NCBI RefSeq assembly: GCF_004962245.1 | Contig: NZ_SUHQ01000036.1 | Coordinates: 1 to 64,000, forward strand | DNA length: 64,000 nt | DNA from: Mesorhizobium sp. | Lineage (GTDB): Bacteria; Pseudomonadota; Alphaproteobacteria; Rhizobiales; Rhizobiaceae | Direction of reading: 5' to 3' | Shown: in pieces, positions 46,361 through 55,023 of the stretch | How the letters are laid out: each line of letters begins with the position of its first letter | Numbering within the stretch: the stretch's first letter is position 1 | The notes under the pieces: generated by a model | Seen by the model: the letters and a program-made list of their open reading frames with translations, nothing else | The model's database searches: none | What the model was told of the DNA's origin: nothing | Translations under genes and position numbers: made by a program

Positions 46361-47018
46361 AGCTCAGCCGACAATCCTGGCGCTTCTTGCGGTTACCGCC
46401 GGACTCGGTCTGCTGGTTTTAGCAGTTGCCACGACAACGGCCTTTGTAAAGGTATCAATTGTTCTTTTCCTCGTCCGCAATGCGCTCGGGACCCAGACCA
46501 TACCACCCAATGTGGTGCTGTACGCCGCGGCGATGATCCTCACTATGTTCGTTAGTGCGCCCGTTGCTGAGCAGACCTATGACCGCATGTCGGATCCCAA
46601 GCTCCACTATCAGACATTCGACGACTGGGTAAGCGCCGCTAAAGCCGGAAGTGAGCCCTTGCGCGAGCATCTCAAGAAATTCACAAATGAAGAGCAGCGG
46701 CGATTTTTCCTATCTTCGACAGAAAAGGTCTGGCCAGAGGAAATGCACGCTGCAGCCACGCCTGATGACTTTGCAATACTTGTACCGTCTTTCTTGCTAT
46801 CAGAATTGAAGCGCGGATTTGAGATAGGATTTCTACTTTATCTGCCTTTTATTGTTATAGATCTGATAGTGACAACTATCTTGATGGCAATGGGTATGTC
46901 GATGGTCTCACCAACTGTTATATCTGTCCCGTTCAAGATCTTTTTGTTTGTTGCCATTGATGGTTGGTCAAAATTGATGCATGGGCTTGTGCTGAGTTAT
47001 ACGTTACCGGGAGGCTGA
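46353..47018 (+). CDS. rhcR: RhcR (SctR), export-gate membrane protein
   Basis: 221 residues from ATG 46353, overlapping the rhcQ stop (ATGAGTGA). FliP/YscR family: N-terminal helix pair (ILALLAVTAGLGLLVLAVAT, VKVSIVLFLVRNALGTQTIP), FVLVPSFLLSELKRGFEIGF-type signature (AILVPSFLLSELKRGFEIGF) and VIDLIVTTILMAMGMSMVSP. Part of the pentameric core of the gate. Confidence 0.95.
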   Translation: MSEAQPTILALLAVTAGLGLLVLAVATTTAFVKVSIVLFLVRNALGTQTIPPNVVLYAAAMILTMFVSAPVAEQTYDRMSDPKLHYQTFDDWVSAAKAGSEPLREHLKKFTNEEQRRFFLSSTEKVWPEEMHAAATPDDFAILVPSFLLSELKRGFEIGFLLYLPFIVIDLIVTTILMAMGMSMVSPTVISVPFKIFLFVAIDGWSKLMHGLVLSYTLPGG

Positions 47019-47047
47019 TCATCACTGAATCCAGCATCATTACTCTT

Positions 47048-47296
47048 ATGAGCCAATCACTGGTGGTTTTCATGATCTGGATTCTACCGCCGCTCATTGC
47101 ATCAGTGGTTGTCGGCCTCGTCATCGGCATCCTCCAGGCGGCGACGCAGATCCAGGATGAAAGCTTGCCGCTCACCGTGAAGCTTCTGGTCGTTGTCGCG
47201 GTGATTGGGCTGTTTGCTCCTGTGCTAAGCGCCCCGCTCATAGAGCTAGCCGATCAGATCTTCACCGAGTTTCCCGCAATGACACTTAGCTACTAG
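47048..47296 (+). CDS. rhcS: RhcS (SctS), export-gate membrane protein
   Basis: 82 residues from ATG 47048, FliQ/YscS family with two membrane helices (LVVFMIWILPPLIASVVVGL, KLLVVVAVIGLFAPVLSAPL) and the conserved QIQDESLP loop. Family members are slightly longer, and in-frame codons upstream read TESSIITL as expected for the N-terminus. There is no ATG, GTG or TTG there, but GGGAGG stands before CTG/ATC codons at about 47017-47023. A rare start codon may be used. Confidence 0.88.
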   Translation: MSQSLVVFMIWILPPLIASVVVGLVIGILQAATQIQDESLPLTVKLLVVVAVIGLFAPVLSAPLIELADQIFTEFPAMTLSY

Positions 47297-47304
47297 TCCG
47301 CCCC

Positions 47305-48123
47305 ATGGACGCGCCATCGGCCGATATTCAAATTCTGATCCAGACGGCTCTCGAACTCGTCGTTGCGGCAGGTCTTGGGGCAGCCCGCGCGATGGGCATC
47401 ATGCTGATCTTTCCCGTATTCACACGCTCGCAGATCAGTGGGCTGATCCGGGGCTGTTTGGCTGTTGGCTTCGCACTACCATGCCTGGCACACGTCAGCG
47501 GCGGATTGCCGGCGCTGGATTCTGATACACGCCTGATCCAGCTAACCCTGCTCGGATTCAAGGAAGTTTTTGTCGGTGTACTCCTTGGCACTTTTCTTGG
47601 CATTCCGCTTTGGGGCCTTCAGGCTGCCGGGGAGCTTATCGACAACCAACGCGGCATCAGCAGCCCGACCGCTTCGGCCGATCCCGCGACGAACAGTCAG
47701 GCTTCCGCGATGGGCGTTTTTCTGGGGATCACTGCGATTGCCATATTCGTCGGATCAGGAGGCCTGGAAACTTTGATCAGTGTCCTGTACCGCAGCTACT
47801 TGATCTGGCCGGTGTATCAGTTTCACCCGACACTGAGCGGGCCAGGAGCAATGGAGTTGTTGGGGCTTCTCGACCGCATAATGCGCACGGCATTATTGGT
47901 ATCGGGGCCTGTCGTGTTCTTCCTGATACTGATTGATATATCGATGATGCTGCTGCGTCGCTTTGCCCCGCAATTTAAGGCGAGCCAACTGTCTCCGGCA
48001 ATCAAGAACATTGTCTTTCCAGTTCTCATGGTCACCTACGCTGCCTATCTGGTGGAGAGCATGAAACTGGAGGTCACACAAGCCAACGGCGCGCTGGAGT
48101 GGTTCGACAAATTGCTGCCATGA
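47305..48123 (+). CDS. rhcT: RhcT (SctT), export-gate membrane protein
   Basis: 272 residues, FliR/YscT family. Several membrane helices; landmarks are GAARAMGIMLIFPVFTRSQI near residue 25, GVLLGTFLGIPLWGLQAAGE, DNQRGISSPTASADPATNSQ (family DxQRG motif) and the C-terminal AIKNIVFPVLMVTYAAYLVE. It starts 8 bases after rhcS and overlaps rhcU by 4 bases. Confidence 0.95.
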   Translation: MDAPSADIQILIQTALELVVAAGLGAARAMGIMLIFPVFTRSQISGLIRGCLAVGFALPCLAHVSGGLPALDSDTRLIQLTLLGFKEVFVGVLLGTFLGIPLWGLQAAGELIDNQRGISSPTASADPATNSQASAMGVFLGITAIAIFVGSGGLETLISVLYRSYLIWPVYQFHPTLSGPGAMELLGLLDRIMRTALLVSGPVVFFLILIDISMMLLRRFAPQFKASQLSPAIKNIVFPVLMVTYAAYLVESMKLEVTQANGALEWFDKLLP

Positions 48124-49157
48124 GCGACACAAGTGAAGAGAAGACACACGCCGCCAGCCCGAAGAAGTTAAGTGAAGCGCGCAAAAAAGGACAGCTGCCA
48201 CGTAGCTCCGATTTCGTCCGCGCGGTCGGGACTTGCGCTGGGCTCGGCTACCTTTGGCTAAGAGGCAGCGTGATCGAGGACAAATGCCGGGAAGCGCTCC
48301 TATTAGCCACCAAGTTGCAGAGCCTACCTTTCGATACCGCGGTGCCGCAGGCATTGGTTGTGCTCGTCCAACTCACCGTCGCGGCTGTTGGCCCGCTGCT
48401 TGGAACCCTCGTCGCCGCGGTGATTTTGGCCAGCCTGCTAGCCAATGGTGGATTTGTCTTCTCTCTGGAGCCGATGAAGCTCAGCTTTAAGAAAATTGAC
48501 CCCTTTGAAGGGCTGAAGCGCTTGGGGTCTGCTCGTTCCATGGTCGAAGTCTGCAAGACCATGTTCAAGGTATTGGTTCTCAGCGCAACCTTTTCCATTG
48601 TCCTTCTCGGGATGTGGAAGACAATGGTCCCTCTGCCGATCTGCGGCATGGGCTGTGTTGGCCTCATCTTTATGGAGACAAAATTGCTGATGGGAATTGG
48701 CGCCGGCGCACTGCTGGTCGGCGGACTGATCGATCTCCTGCTCCAGCGCGCGTTGTATCTGCGCGAAATGCGCATGACCAATACCGAAGTGACGCGCGAG
48801 TCGAAGGATCAGCAAGGAGCGCCAGAGTTGAAAGGTGAACAGCGTCGCATCCGCGAGGAGGCGGCCGACGAGCCTGCGCTTGGCGTGCATCGCGCCACGC
48901 TGGTCTTAACAGGAAGGGCGGTCCTGATCGGTCTGCGTTACGTTCGCGGTGAAACCGGGGTGCCGTTCTTAGTTTGCCGTGCCGAAGGTGAGCGCGTTTC
49001 ACATGTGTTGAGTGAGGCGCGGGCACTACGCCTGACGATCGTCCATGACCATGTCTTAGCGCGTCAGCTGATAAGCACTACAAAACTCGGCCACGCGGTT
49101 CCTATGCAATATTTCCAGCCTGTCGCGAAAGCATTCTTTGCCGCAGGCTTGGCCTAG
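48120..49157 (+). CDS. rhcU: RhcU (SctU), export switch protein with degenerate cleavage motif
   Basis: 345 residues from ATG 48120. FlhB/YscU family: N-terminal EEKTHAASPKKLSEARKKGQ, four membrane helices (about 35-215), basic linker, then the cytoplasmic domain (about 225-345). In other members this domain has the self-cleaving NPTH motif before a G-I-R-Y-type strand. Here the aligned position (264-267) reads TGRA, before VLIGLRYVRGETG. So autocleavage should not occur, unless rhizobial RhcU works differently. The rest of the domain is intact. Confidence 0.93.
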   Translation: MSDTSEEKTHAASPKKLSEARKKGQLPRSSDFVRAVGTCAGLGYLWLRGSVIEDKCREALLLATKLQSLPFDTAVPQALVVLVQLTVAAVGPLLGTLVAAVILASLLANGGFVFSLEPMKLSFKKIDPFEGLKRLGSARSMVEVCKTMFKVLVLSATFSIVLLGMWKTMVPLPICGMGCVGLIFMETKLLMGIGAGALLVGGLIDLLLQRALYLREMRMTNTEVTRESKDQQGAPELKGEQRRIREEAADEPALGVHRATLVLTGRAVLIGLRYVRGETGVPFLVCRAEGERVSHVLSEARALRLTIVHDHVLARQLISTTKLGHAVPMQYFQPVAKAFFAAGLA

Positions 49158-49426
49158 TCATTGGAAGTCCACGACTGCCCAGTTCAAAACTGACCTGGTT
49201 CCATGCTAGTGGCAAATGTCGGCTGGCCATCCGTGCCCCAGTGTCTCTGTCAGGCCAACCGCGCAACCGCGGGCCTGGGGCAATCACTCCCCTCGGATCT
49301 GCCACCCAGCAACTACGGCAAGTCCTCCGGGCATGACCTTTCAGCCTCTGCTGGCCGGTGCGTGGCGCAGTCCGAGGTTTTGAGGCCGGCAGTGCGGATT
49401 TGATTGGTGCAGCCGTTGGAATGCCC

Positions 49427-49455
49427 TCGTCAGCTAGTCGTCAACTAAGCGCCCT
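49427..49455 (+). promoter_or_regulatory. tts box of nopP
   Basis: TCGTCAGCTAGTCGTCAACT followed by AAGCGCCC. Strong match to the TtsI consensus. It is about 60 bases upstream of the nopP ATG. The 270 bases between rhcU and this box hold no gene. Confidence 0.88.
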
Positions 49456-49513
49456 ATGTTGAACAGCCGTGCTAACTTGAGCTCGGTTGCGAAACATAGG
49501 AGTACGAATCGTC

Positions 49514-50314
49514 ATGTATGGTCGAATTGGCTCATCCGATAGTTACCGCGCGCATAATGCCGGCGAGCAATCGGATGCAGGAAGCGAAGGGTTCGCGGAC
49601 ACATTTGCCCGAATGCACTTATCCGGATCGGAAGGTAGCGGCGCCTCATCATCGGCGGCTCCCCAAGCATACTCCCTCAATTCCCGACCTCCTGTGGTGG
49701 AGATCAACAGGACTTCCTTCAGGAGACAGGTGAGGCAATTTCATGGTGATGAAATCACGCACATCGCCGACAATCCTCAAGAGTATTCGGAGTTCGTATC
49801 GTCACGAGCCAGGCGCACCGCGGACGTTGCTCAGCAATATGGCATCCGTCGAGATACGGAGCACGCGCGATATTTCAGTTACCAATTGGGAGACCGGAGT
49901 GCCGGACTGCTGAGAATGGAAGGCGGATTCAGCATGAACGAGTTCGAATCGGAAAGTTGGCGGGAACAATTTCCTGGTCGAACTGAGGTCACTTCCATAG
50001 TGGATCTTCAAGTCGCCCATCCGCTCGTCGAAAATGCGGGCGATATTCTGCTGGAGCATCAACTTCGGATAGACGGCGACCGACCGTTGCTGAATTGGCG
50101 TGCGGCTAATCCGGAAGCACAAGCGCGCGCGCAGACGATGGGGTTTGTTGAAGTGGATCATGGCGACCTGGTGCTTGACCCTACGCAGCATCCCGACAAA
50201 TGGACGAAGAACAGTGCCGGTGAGTGGCAGCGTGCAGGCAAACCTCCACTCTATCTCCACAAAACCGAGGACAGCGACAGCAGCGATAGCGGGTCTGACG
50301 ACGATTTCATGTGA
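49514..50314 (+). CDS. nopP: NopP-like type III effector
   Basis: 266 residues from ATG 49514 (MYGRIGSSDSYRAHNAGEQS). Ser/Gly-rich N-terminus typical of a secretion signal; central SFRRQVRQFHGDEITHIADN and ARYFSYQLGDRSAGLLRMEG; then LQVAHPLVENAGDILLEHQL, followed by a GNAT-like looking GFVEVDHGDLVLDP. It ends in an Asp/Ser-rich tail. NopP of NGR234 (y4yP) stands at the same place after rhcU; it is phosphorylated by plant kinases. Own tts box upstream, hairpin terminator after. Confidence 0.85.
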   Translation: MYGRIGSSDSYRAHNAGEQSDAGSEGFADTFARMHLSGSEGSGASSSAAPQAYSLNSRPPVVEINRTSFRRQVRQFHGDEITHIADNPQEYSEFVSSRARRTADVAQQYGIRRDTEHARYFSYQLGDRSAGLLRMEGGFSMNEFESESWREQFPGRTEVTSIVDLQVAHPLVENAGDILLEHQLRIDGDRPLLNWRAANPEAQARAQTMGFVEVDHGDLVLDPTQHPDKWTKNSAGEWQRAGKPPLYLHKTEDSDSSDSGSDDDFM

Positions 50315-50332
50315 TTTGTCGACCCGCCGCCG

Positions 50333-50362
50333 AGCCTTGCAACTGGTGACGGTTGCAAGGCT
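50333..50362 (+). terminator. hairpin after nopP
   Basis: Perfect 11-base stem AGCCTTGCAAC / GTTGCAAGGCT with an 8-base loop, 19 bases after the nopP stop. No U-run follows, so it may be a weak terminator or an RNA-stabilising end. Confidence 0.6.
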
Positions 50363-50855
50363 GTTGGCAGTGAATGCTAATTGTCCGGCGACAGCCCCGC
50401 CTTAGCGCCAGCGCCGCCGAGCGATCCAGCCCATCTCCCAGACAATAAACTGCGGATGCGCATCGTGGGTGCTTGCGAGCGGATTGTATTCGGGCCGGAA
50501 CTCCGCCTCTTGGATACGAGCTCTCCCGAATCCAATTTTCTCCACCACACCGTTGGGTCGTTGCGATGCGCCGATCCCGATCGGATCGGCTATGCCTGCT
50601 CCGCGCTCGCAGGAAGACCTTCCGCCTCGATCTTGGCGGCGCGATCTCGGCGATAAGTTGGATGGGAGGCAAGATACGCCGCCACGTCAACAGCAGGTAA
50701 CGCGACATCGCAAATCGGCCCTGACGGTAGCCGATCGACTCCAATCGCCGGACCGCAACTCGCGCAGCGGCATCGCGGTTTGGCCAGGAGAAATGCTCGC
50801 TGACTCACAGCGTGGCCGGCCGCATTCTGCCCTAGACCCCAAAGTACGTGCCCTG
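50363..50855. other. no convincing gene between nopP and the candidate effector
   Basis: The two flanking genes are convergent here. A leftward frame at 50590-50859 (VALPAVDVAAYLASHPTYRR, then DRAAKIEAEGLP) could be a gene fragment, but I cannot name it. Confidence 0.4.
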
Positions 50856-53306
50856 TCATGCAGCCTGCGCCGACGGGAGCTCGGCACGCGAATGGCGTGG
50901 TTGGCGGCCAAGCCCCGAGGTCAACAAGGACTTACAGAAAGCGGGGGTGAGTTTGCCGCGATGAATTATGACCTTCTCGCGACCGGACCTAGCATCGGCT
51001 TCCTCTCGCTCTCGATTGTAGCCGCGCTGTTCGTTGGATTTAACGTGGCAAGCGGTGAATTCGGAATCAGCCAGCCCTTCCAAGTTTCTGGCCATGACGG
51101 GGCGACTCGTGTGGATGTGCACCCACATCGGGCTCGGCATCGCACCATTGACCAGCATCTTGGGCTGCAGCTTCATCTCAAACAGCTTTCCTGGCTCGCC
51201 ACGCAGCGCGACCGGTGCCTCCGGCGGCATCAATTCGTCGGCATTGCACAAATGTTCCAGGTATTTTTGCGCCGGAAATGCGTAGGTCTTCATGCAATCA
51301 GTCGTAATGCCGGCTTTTCCTTCATTCAATGCGTTGGCCTGTCCCAGCACCATGTTCAGCAACCCTTTGAGCTGGTCTGTGCGTTCGTGCACTTTGGGTA
51401 GCTGGGTGGAGGTGAGTAGCAGGCGTACATTACGCCCCTGCAACCCGGCGAGACAGGTTTGCATCTCAATGGCCTGGGCTCGCAGGTACTGGGCCACATC
51501 GTCCACGACCTTACCGGCCTCCTCAGGCTTCATCTGGCGCACTTGGGAGACGACGCTTTGCTGACCGGCCAGATCGAACTGCAAAAGTTCGTCCAATCGT
51601 TTGAGCCGCTCCGTCAATACCTCCATTGACAACGCGGCGCCCCCGATTGTCGAGCCTGCCCCCGACGAACTCGCAGCCACCTCTTGCGCTCTCACCTGTG
51701 TACTCGCAACTTGATCCGAGCGCGCGAGAACCTTGGCTGCTGGCACTGTGCCGGCGTTCGCAGCGACTGGTGTTGATGGCTGCCCGGCGGCAGAAGTCCC
51801 GGCGCGAGCTGCCGACTTATGCTTTGACTTCCCTTTCCTTCGCGCTGTAGTGCCTTCTGACACTGCAGCCGTACCAGCAGTGTCAGCCGGTATCGCAGCG
51901 CCTGCCCTGGCCGGCATCGCAGCGCCCGCCTGGGCCTGTGGCGCCATGATGGCTGACGGCGGAGACTGCAGGTTCAACAAGTGCATGGCATCGTGCGCAG
52001 TGATCCATGCATCGTCCACGATCCGTTCGAACAGTTTCAATGGGAGGCCGGCATCTGGGTAGGTATGGCTTAGCTTGGTATGCACCTCGTGCAACGCCAA
52101 TCCAAAATCCGAAAGCCGCTCCATGATTTTTTCTACAACCGCGCAATCATGAGCGTTGAGTGCTTTGCCATCATCCATTATGCCCTTCGCCAAAGAGAGG
52201 GCGCGAAGAGCTTCTTGAACGGCGCTTGCCATCAGCTGCACCACTCCATTTCGACCGACGAGGAGTTCCTTCAAATCTGGCTCGAACCTGCTCGCCCGCA
52301 GTTCAATCTTGGCCCGCGCAAGACCGATCCGCTCATGGACCAGCCAGATCCTGACACTCAGTACCGAGCCGGCACGCAGCCGCAGTGCGCACCGCTCGGC
52401 TTCCCGCATCACGGGCGTTCCACTGGATAGGCTAGCGGTGGCAGCGCAGGCGGATCGCTGCCGTTCGGAGCGCCATGCCTTTTTTTCCCACCACTTAATT
52501 GCCGCCGTATGGTGGTTCTCCACATTTAAAATCAACAGCTCCTGCCGGTCCGCCTGGGAGTAGGAGTAGAGTTTATCGACCATACCTGCCGCTTTCTTGG
52601 TCTTTTTGTCCAATTTCGTGATCGTCGACAGGCCAAGTTTGTCTACTTCATTCGCGGCGTCGCACACGATCTGGCAACATCTACGCACCTTGTCGTCTGG
52701 CATAATTGTCTGCGCCTCAGCCGCAGGCAGGCTAGCGCGGTACTCCAGAATTGCTGAGGCTGCATCGACGACCCGACTGATCAGCTCCACCGCCTCCTCG
52801 GGGACGTCGGTTTTCCTGGCCGCAGCCTCGCAATCAGTCAGTTGTTGAACAAGACTGTTCATTCTGAGCTGTGTCGGACTGATATCTTCATTTGACGATG
52901 AGCTGGTGCCTTCCACCTGCGCGGTTGATAGTTGGCTACCGACCGGCGCCATGGCTTCGCCCTCAGACATGGAGGGAGAACCGCGCCGCCTTGCGGCTGC
53001 GCCACGTGGCGCTACGGTTCCGCGTGGTGGCGCAGCGGCTCCACGTGGCGGTGCGTTCAGGATTTGATCTTCGCCAATCGAGGCGCCTGGCAGACTTTCG
53101 CGGGCATCGCCTGGACCGCGCGCAACTGGAAGGGAGGAGGGCCTCCTATCGGCGTCCCCAGAGCGCATCTGCTCCACAACGGAATCGAATGACTGTCCAC
53201 CTTCTCCCGCAGCAAGACTTGATTGCGAAAGGGAACTGCTCGCCCGCCCCGCGCGGCTGGCTCCAGTTTCAGCCTGCGATTTCCGTGGTCGGCCAATGCC
53301 CTTCAT
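50856..53306 (-). CDS. large candidate type III effector, family not recognised
   Basis: 816 residues from ATG 53306 (GGAGACGC upstream). Residues 1-150 are Ser/Arg/Pro-rich and disordered, a usual T3 secretion signal type, with an APPRGAAAPPRG-like repeat at about 85-108. Three helical blocks follow: about 140-290 (RMNSLVQQLTDCEAAARKTD), 330-450 (LMASAVQEALRALSLAKGIM) and 560-680 (MEVLTERLKRLDELLQFDLA). An Ala/Pro-rich linker lies near 450-545. The last 120 residues (KMLVNGAMPSPMWVHIHTSR, TACHVKSNEQRGYNRE, KVIIHRGKLTPAFCKSLL) look like a compact domain also reminiscent of large plant-pathogen effectors. A tts box lies upstream, so I infer an effector; activity unknown. Confidence 0.7.
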   Translation of the reverse strand: MKGIGRPRKSQAETGASRAGRASSSLSQSSLAAGEGGQSFDSVVEQMRSGDADRRPSSLPVARGPGDARESLPGASIGEDQILNAPPRGAAAPPRGTVAPRGAAARRRGSPSMSEGEAMAPVGSQLSTAQVEGTSSSSNEDISPTQLRMNSLVQQLTDCEAAARKTDVPEEAVELISRVVDAASAILEYRASLPAAEAQTIMPDDKVRRCCQIVCDAANEVDKLGLSTITKLDKKTKKAAGMVDKLYSYSQADRQELLILNVENHHTAAIKWWEKKAWRSERQRSACAATASLSSGTPVMREAERCALRLRAGSVLSVRIWLVHERIGLARAKIELRASRFEPDLKELLVGRNGVVQLMASAVQEALRALSLAKGIMDDGKALNAHDCAVVEKIMERLSDFGLALHEVHTKLSHTYPDAGLPLKLFERIVDDAWITAHDAMHLLNLQSPPSAIMAPQAQAGAAMPARAGAAIPADTAGTAAVSEGTTARRKGKSKHKSAARAGTSAAGQPSTPVAANAGTVPAAKVLARSDQVASTQVRAQEVAASSSGAGSTIGGAALSMEVLTERLKRLDELLQFDLAGQQSVVSQVRQMKPEEAGKVVDDVAQYLRAQAIEMQTCLAGLQGRNVRLLLTSTQLPKVHERTDQLKGLLNMVLGQANALNEGKAGITTDCMKTYAFPAQKYLEHLCNADELMPPEAPVALRGEPGKLFEMKLQPKMLVNGAMPSPMWVHIHTSRPVMARNLEGLADSEFTACHVKSNEQRGYNREREEADARSGREKVIIHRGKLTPAFCKSLLTSGLGRQPRHSRAELPSAQAA

Positions 53307-54225
53307 ATTGCGTCTCCGTAGTAGGCGAGAATGTGCTGCTATTGTGCTGGCGGCTGACGAGACCAGCGGCATCTTTCGGTTAACGTCACGGTCAGCCAGA
53401 CCCGCGACGGCGTAATGTTCCCGCCAAAGTGCTTCTCAGTAGCAGGCCAAGATTGGCCCGAGCTCACAGGACTTTCGCATATCGATGTCCTGAGATTATC
53501 AGCGCTTCAGTCCGCCGATTTCCAGGAACAGCGAATGAAATCAGACCAACTCGGCTAGCTCCCCTTCCTAGACACGTGCCTGACGATTTTATTGAGGCGT
53601 CACTCCTCTCGTTCGCCACCGACAAAGTCACACATTTGCTTCAGAGAAGCGTGTGCGTTGCGTATCGCGCGGGAAACCATTTCGATCTATAGTTACAAAA
53701 AGTGTCGAGACGGGACCTTTGGATCCGAAGGTCAGGCACGGCCGGCCTAGATAGACCGCTTGGCTGACGATTAGCTGACGATGGGAGTTCTCACGAACAG
53801 GGCAAGAAAATCCGACCGCTTCAAGCTTTCGATATGGTGAGAAGAGGATCCGCACCGGCCTCCCAAAGCCGGCAGACCATCCCATGTTCGTACTCGCCGA
53901 CCTTCTCGAAGCCAATGAGCTCACCGCGCCGGGCCGTGATGTGCAGGCGAGAGAATGGTGATGCAAAGACCGAGTTCCTGCTCGTTGCGTGCGCCCGTGG
54001 AGCCAGCAAGAATACGGTCATTGCGGTCATGCAGCACGTGGACCGTGTCTCCTGTTCGACACCACAGCATCGAGGATGCAAACGAGCTGCTGCGGCTGCC
54101 ATTCGGTCGCGGCATGCGTGGACGGCGGGATTGGCCGAACAGCCGAGATCGTGGTCGACTGTTCGATGCGAGAGCAACATCCTGCAGAGCATACGTTTTT
54201 GCGCTGGCCGGTTTTTGTCAAAAGC
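53307..54225. other. region between divergent tts boxes; degenerate leftward ORF
   Basis: About 450 bases of leader lie between the tts box at 53756-53782 and the candidate effector. Reading leftward from about 54050 to 53821, HDRNDRILAGSTGARNEQEL then, after a frameshift, LHITARRGELIGFEKVGEYE and HGMVCRLWEAGADPLL give a plausible broken protein. I cannot name it. Confidence 0.4.
53756..53782 (-). promoter_or_regulatory. tts box upstream of the large candidate effector
   Basis: On the minus strand ATCGTCAGCTAATCGTCAGC followed by CAAGCGG. It matches TCGTCAGCTTNTCGAAAGCTAAGC at most positions and resembles the nopP box (TCGTCAGCTAGTCGTCA). It points leftward, 450 bases from ATG 53306. Confidence 0.72.
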
Positions 54226-54252
54226 CGTCAGGTTCTCGAAAGCTCCCGCCCT
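54226..54252 (+). promoter_or_regulatory. tts box of the nopC-nopA operon
   Basis: CGTCAGGTTCTCGAAAGCTC followed by CCGCCC. Strong tts-box match. It begins 72 bases upstream of the nopC ATG. Confidence 0.88.
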
Positions 54253-54297
54253 TAGCTTGATCGAGGTTAACCTTTAACACGTCGCCGCCAATGGCAA

Positions 54298-54642
54298 ATG
54301 CCGGAGTACCTGATGATAGCAGCAATTGGGAGTGGAGTTGGCAACCTCGGGACTTCCTTGATCCGAAAGGGCCATGGGGATTCGAAATCCGAGCATTCTG
54401 GTGATGGCAAGCCGGCTGGTGGCAATGATGGCAAGCCAGCTGGTGGGAATGATGGCAAGCCAGCTGGCGGGAACGATCGGGCGGATAACCGGACCGTTTC
54501 AAATGATCAACTTCAAGACAACTCACAGTCTGCAGCACAAAGTGAAGCCTTCCAAAGTATCCTGCGATCGTTCGCGTTCCAATTCGCGAACGATGCGATG
54601 GCTGAGGCCGATGAAGCTTTGGATGACACAGAAGATGCCTGA
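54298..54642 (+). CDS. nopC: NopC-like secreted protein
   Basis: 114 residues. N-terminal MIAAIGSGVGNLGTSLI, then a tandem repeat of DGKPAGGN three times (residues 36-59), then NDQLQDNSQSAAQSEAFQSI and FAFQFANDAMAEADEAL. Position directly after a tts box and before nopA-y4yQ-rhcV-y4yS matches nopC of Sinorhizobium fredii/NGR234, a small secreted effector. The start could also be ATG 54313. The Gly/Lys/Pro repeat block looks like a recent expansion. Confidence 0.7.
   Translation: MPEYLMIAAIGSGVGNLGTSLIRKGHGDSKSEHSGDGKPAGGNDGKPAGGNDGKPAGGNDRADNRTVSNDQLQDNSQSAAQSEAFQSILRSFAFQFANDAMAEADEALDDTEDA
54403..54474 (+). repeat. three tandem 24-bp repeats within nopC
   Basis: Unit GATGGCAAGCC-(G/A)-GCTGG-(T/C)-GG-(C/G)-AA-(T/C), three copies head to tail, keeping frame and encoding DGKPAGGN each time. 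Differences are nearly all at third codon positions, so the repeats are old enough to have drifted under protein-level constraint. Confidence 0.9.
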
Positions 54643-54714
54643 CGCGGGAAAATCCGGCGTGAGGTCATACAGGCCGTTATTGACGGCACAACTCCAACAG
54701 AAAAAGGAATGATC

Positions 54715-54957
54715 ATGGCTGCAGTTGATAATAATAAGAAATCAGGCAATACCAATACCAGTAGCGCCGGCAATACCGATAAAACTAACAGTGGCACTCC
54801 CGGCAATACAAGCGGAGCTGATGCTACTGCTTTTCAGGCGCAAGTGCAAGAACTAACCAATGTTAGCTTGGAGGCGACGAAAAGGAGTGTCCAGTTGCGC
54901 ACTCTAACGACCAATCTCCAGACCATCAAGAAGGCCGCCGACGAACGCGTTTCGTAA
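54715..54957 (+). CDS. nopA: NopA, T3SS pilus/needle subunit
   Basis: 80 residues from ATG 54715 (AAGGA 6-10 bases upstream; an ATG six bases earlier is too close to it). The first half is Asn/Ser/Thr/Gly-rich and disordered. The second half (ATAFQAQVQELTNVSLEATK, LTTNLQTIKKAADERVS) is a helix like those of small pilus subunits. Size and place match NopA, the main component of the rhizobial T3 pilus. A hairpin follows before y4yQ. Confidence 0.85.
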   Translation: MAAVDNNKKSGNTNTSSAGNTDKTNSGTPGNTSGADATAFQAQVQELTNVSLEATKRSVQLRTLTTNLQTIKKAADERVS

Positions 54958-55023
54958 TGTCGGAAGCGGCTTTTAGACTGCCCCTAGCGCGTCTCCTTAT
55001 TGACGCGACGTAGTCCCGAAATG

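Noticed and set aside
54403..54474. CRISPR-like short tandem repeats
   Set aside because: No spacers; units are head to tail, in frame and inside a coding gene.
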